Positions 39,857 to 41,620 of a DNA stretch of 41,620 bases are shown in pieces. The notes beneath the pieces were generated by a model. It had not been told where the DNA came from and did not search any database. It saw only the letters and a list, made by a program, of their open reading frames with translations. This DNA comes from DASWVC01 sp036401335. GTDB taxonomy: Bacteria; Verrucomicrobiota; Verrucomicrobiia; Chthoniobacterales; JAFAMB01. Both the position numbers and the translations under genes were made by a program. Numbering within the stretch: the stretch's first letter is position 1; the number at the start of each line of letters is the position of its first letter. The stretch lies in the NCBI GenBank assembly GCA_036401335.1, contig DASWVC010000083.1:1-41620 (forward strand), read 5' to 3'.

Positions 39857-40075
39857 TCAGGGCCGTGCGGTGCGAACGATGCGCTCGGCTTCTTGCCGAG
39901 CCTCTTTCAGGCTGGAGCAAAGGCGGTTCTCCTGGGCAGTCTGGGTCAATACGGTCAGCACCCAATCAGTAGCACTATGGCTCTGGATGAAGAATGCGCC
40001 TTTCTTGTGTACGGACATCAACTTGTTGTCAGTCAAAAGGTGCCATCCTAGGCGAGGAGGGGTTGTTGTGGTCAT
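39857..40075 (-). CDS. Small protein of unknown function
   Basis: 72 residues from ATG 40075. Sequence looks protein-like rather than random: a hydrophobic central strand (DWVLTVLTQTA) and a C-terminal helix (CSSLKEARQEAERIVRTA). No signal peptide and no family recognised. No clear ribosome-binding site. The ends of the larger frames on the other strand here have no domains, so this is the best coding candidate at 39857-40075. Confidence 0.45.
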   Translation of the reverse strand: MTTTTPPRLGWHLLTDNKLMSVHKKGAFFIQSHSATDWVLTVLTQTAQENRLCSSLKEARQEAERIVRTARP

Positions 40076-40271
40076 GGCGTGTGATTAAGGTTCGCGCCGG
40101 ACGTTGTACACGGTGCAGGTTTCGGTCACCGCCGGTAGCCAGGGTACTAAGCGCCTCGAAGCGATCAGCCCAAGGCGGATTAAGACGCGAAGGGTCGATC
40201 GTGCCATTGCCGGCATAGAACGGTAGAAGTTTAGGTACCAATAGCCGCAGCGAGGACGAAGGTGCCTGCCT

Positions 40272-40559
40272 ATGGATACCGACGAAGAGCAGAGAAGCAG
40301 CGCAACGGCGGCGAGCGCTTGTTTAAAAGAAGCCGGCTTTCTCCAGAACCCGCAGACGTTTGTCCGCGGGTTTAGTATGGTGGATGTGGGCGGCACGCGC
40401 CCGACCGCCATCATGGACCTGGAAACGGGAGAGTGGGCAAACTTCACAGCACCGTTTGAAGGGGCCGTCCCGGAGTTACAAGGCAATTCCGAGCGTGACG
40501 ATCAACTTCGAGACAGCATCAAATACGGCTCCTATTCCCGCCAACACCCCGACGACTAA
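40272..40559 (+). CDS. Small hypothetical protein
   Basis: 95 residues. GAAGG lies about ten bases before ATG 40272. The N-terminal half is helical (AATAASACLKEAGF-like), then VDVGGTRPTAIMDLETGEWA suggests a beta hairpin. Acidic C-terminus. No family recognised. It diverges from the small minus-strand gene, with 196 bp between them. Confidence 0.4.
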   Translation: MDTDEEQRSSATAASACLKEAGFLQNPQTFVRGFSMVDVGGTRPTAIMDLETGEWANFTAPFEGAVPELQGNSERDDQLRDSIKYGSYSRQHPDD

Positions 40560-40736
40560 GCGCGTCGCGCCAGAATGGATGCGTCTTGCGGCCCGGAGCG
40601 ACAAACGGGTTAGGTTTTGGCCCGGCAAAGGCTTGCGTGGCGCCAAAGTTGGGCCGTTTCAAGAATGAGCCGCGTAAGGGAGAAAACGAAAGGTGTTCCT
40701 TGGACCCGATTGAACCTCCCCTGCTGACTGCCACCA

Positions 40737-41620
40737 AACTCGCACCGCGGTGCTCCTCCTGGGCGCGACGGGCACGGGCAAAACTTCGGTGGCGACGCTC
40801 TACGCCCATGCCGCCGCCGCACGGGGAGACCGTGCCGCAATTTTCCTGTTCGAGGAACGCGTCGAGTCGTTTTTTGCGCGCGCGGCCGGGCTCGGCCTGG
40901 ACTTGGGCCCGCTCGCCGAGCGGGGGCTCGCCACCGTGCGCTAGGTCAATGCGGGCGACCTGTCGCCGGGCGAGTTTACCGAGGTCGTCCGCTGGGCCGT
41001 GGACGAGGACGGCGCGCGGGTGGTGGCCGTCGACAGCTTGTCGGGCTACTTCCACGCGATGCCCTACGAGCAGCAACTGCTCACCCAGGTGCTGCTGCGT
41101 ACCCCCCGCGATGCGGCCCAAACGGAGCCCATGGCCCGGGAGTTGGCCGAGCTGTTGCAGCGGTCGGCAGAGGTGGCGTGCTCGCTGGCCGTCGAGCTCA
41201 GTCCCGCCGTGCTCTCCGAGCGGGGGCTGGCGGCCGCGCTCGAGTGGCTGGCCGACCGGATGCACCGCCAGCACCGCATCGAGGTTGCCGTCGAGGTCGA
41301 GGCGTCGGCCGAGCCGGAAGCTGCCGACCTGCGCGAGTTTTTGTTCCGAGCCGTGCGGGAACTGTTGCTCAACGCGGTCAAACACGCTGGGGGCAGCCCG
41401 GTGCGCATCACCCTCTCGCGGGGGGGAAAGCGACACGGTTCAAATCGTGGTCGCCGACCGGGGAGCGGGGTTCGATCCGGCCGCCCTGGCGGTGCGGTCG
41501 TTCGGCACCGGCGGTTTCGGGCTGGCCAACCTGCGGGAACGCGCGGCGTGCCTGGGGGGGTGAACTCCGCATCGACAGCGCCCCGGGTCGGGTCCGCCCG
41601 TTCCACCTGCGCGGCCGGCC
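40737..41620 (+). pseudogene. KaiC-type ATPase fused to a histidine-kinase tail; broken
   Basis: One frame reads a KaiC-like RecA fold: VLLLGATGTGKTSVATLYA (Walker A), AAIFLFEERVESFF, then TAG at 40942-40944. It continues with VNAGDLSPGEFTEVV and VVAVDSLSGYFHAMP (Walker B). Without frame change it passes into a kinase tail: CSLAVELSPAVLSERGLAAA and the N-box FRAVRELLLNAVKHAG. At the G7 run 41420-41426 the frame shifts to reach DRGAGFDPAAL and GFGLANLRERA; a second G7 (41554-41560) shifts it again into LRIDSAPGR. The N-terminus of the ATPase, its C-terminus and the kinase sensor are missing: a deletion joined two genes. Confidence 0.7.

Noticed and set aside
1..41620. tRNA, rRNA, CRISPR array or prophage
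   Set aside because: No T-loop-like tRNA ends, no rRNA-like conserved stretches, no regularly spaced repeats and no phage structural or integrase genes found by reading both strands.

Overview
The window is about 41.6 kb of GC-rich bacterial chromosome, densely coded on both strands, with no rRNA, tRNA, prophage or CRISPR that I can see. The gene mix resembles soil or environmental Verrucomicrobiota and their relatives: an ECF sigma heavy-metal cassette, HAF-repeat and LuxR-type remnants, arsenosugar radical SAM ArsS, SNF2 plus SWIM genes, and poly-isoprenyl-sugar glycosyltransferases. That placement is inference; no phylogenetic marker is present.

Layout. (1) 1-3023, minus strand: a CnrY-CnrX-CnrH-type metal-sensing regulon (TM anti-sigma, periplasmic sensor, ECF sigma factor), then a secreted helical protein, a four-TM protein, a Met-rich lipoprotein and the start of another exported protein. 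The sensor keeps all five metal-ligand positions known for CnrX. The same two-block motif (TGAGGG, 16 nt, CGTTT) lies before the regulatory operon and before the target genes, and is the best candidate for the sigma factor's promoter. (2) 3150-5230: remnants of at least five unrelated genes. (3) 5393-11799: a Dabb protein, an internally deleted SDR, an esterase/beta-propeller fusion, a truncated and an intact sugar-binding protein facing each other, a secreted unknown and an L,D-transpeptidase-like protein. (4) 12217-15155: a tandem crcB/fluC pair and a CocE-type hydrolase. (5) 15361-20490: methyltransferase, SNF2 helicase, SWIM protein and a VapBC-type toxin-antitoxin pair. (6) 20574-22916: a cysteine-free molybdopterin-oxidoreductase-fold protein, a Mop-domain molbindin, a YedK/HMCES protein and a beta-carbonic anhydrase. 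(7) 23145-26042: a CsoR-type repressor with a strong palindromic operator, then a CopA-type ATPase with YHS and two metal-binding N-terminal modules. (8) 26093-31228: a possible PD-(D/E)XK-like nuclease, arsS, a methyltransferase remnant, DUF1330, an MFS exporter and a BKACE-family enzyme. (9) 31322-38116: a five-gene operon of four glycosyltransferases and a P1 peptidase. (10) 38290-41620: a decayed IS200/IS605 transposase with its end hairpin, DUF1810, a broken alpha/beta hydrolase, two small unknown ORFs and a KaiC/histidine-kinase chimera carrying a stop and two frameshifts.

Two themes stand out. The first is metal and metalloid handling: the CnrYXH-like regulon, CsoR-CopA, ArsS, molbindin and fluoride channels. 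The second is gene decay, often by internal deletion that keeps the reading frame (SDR, binding protein, KaiC/kinase). The most novel-looking part is the sigma-controlled set at 1-3023, where familiar metal-sensing regulators sit next to three small envelope proteins of no recognised family.
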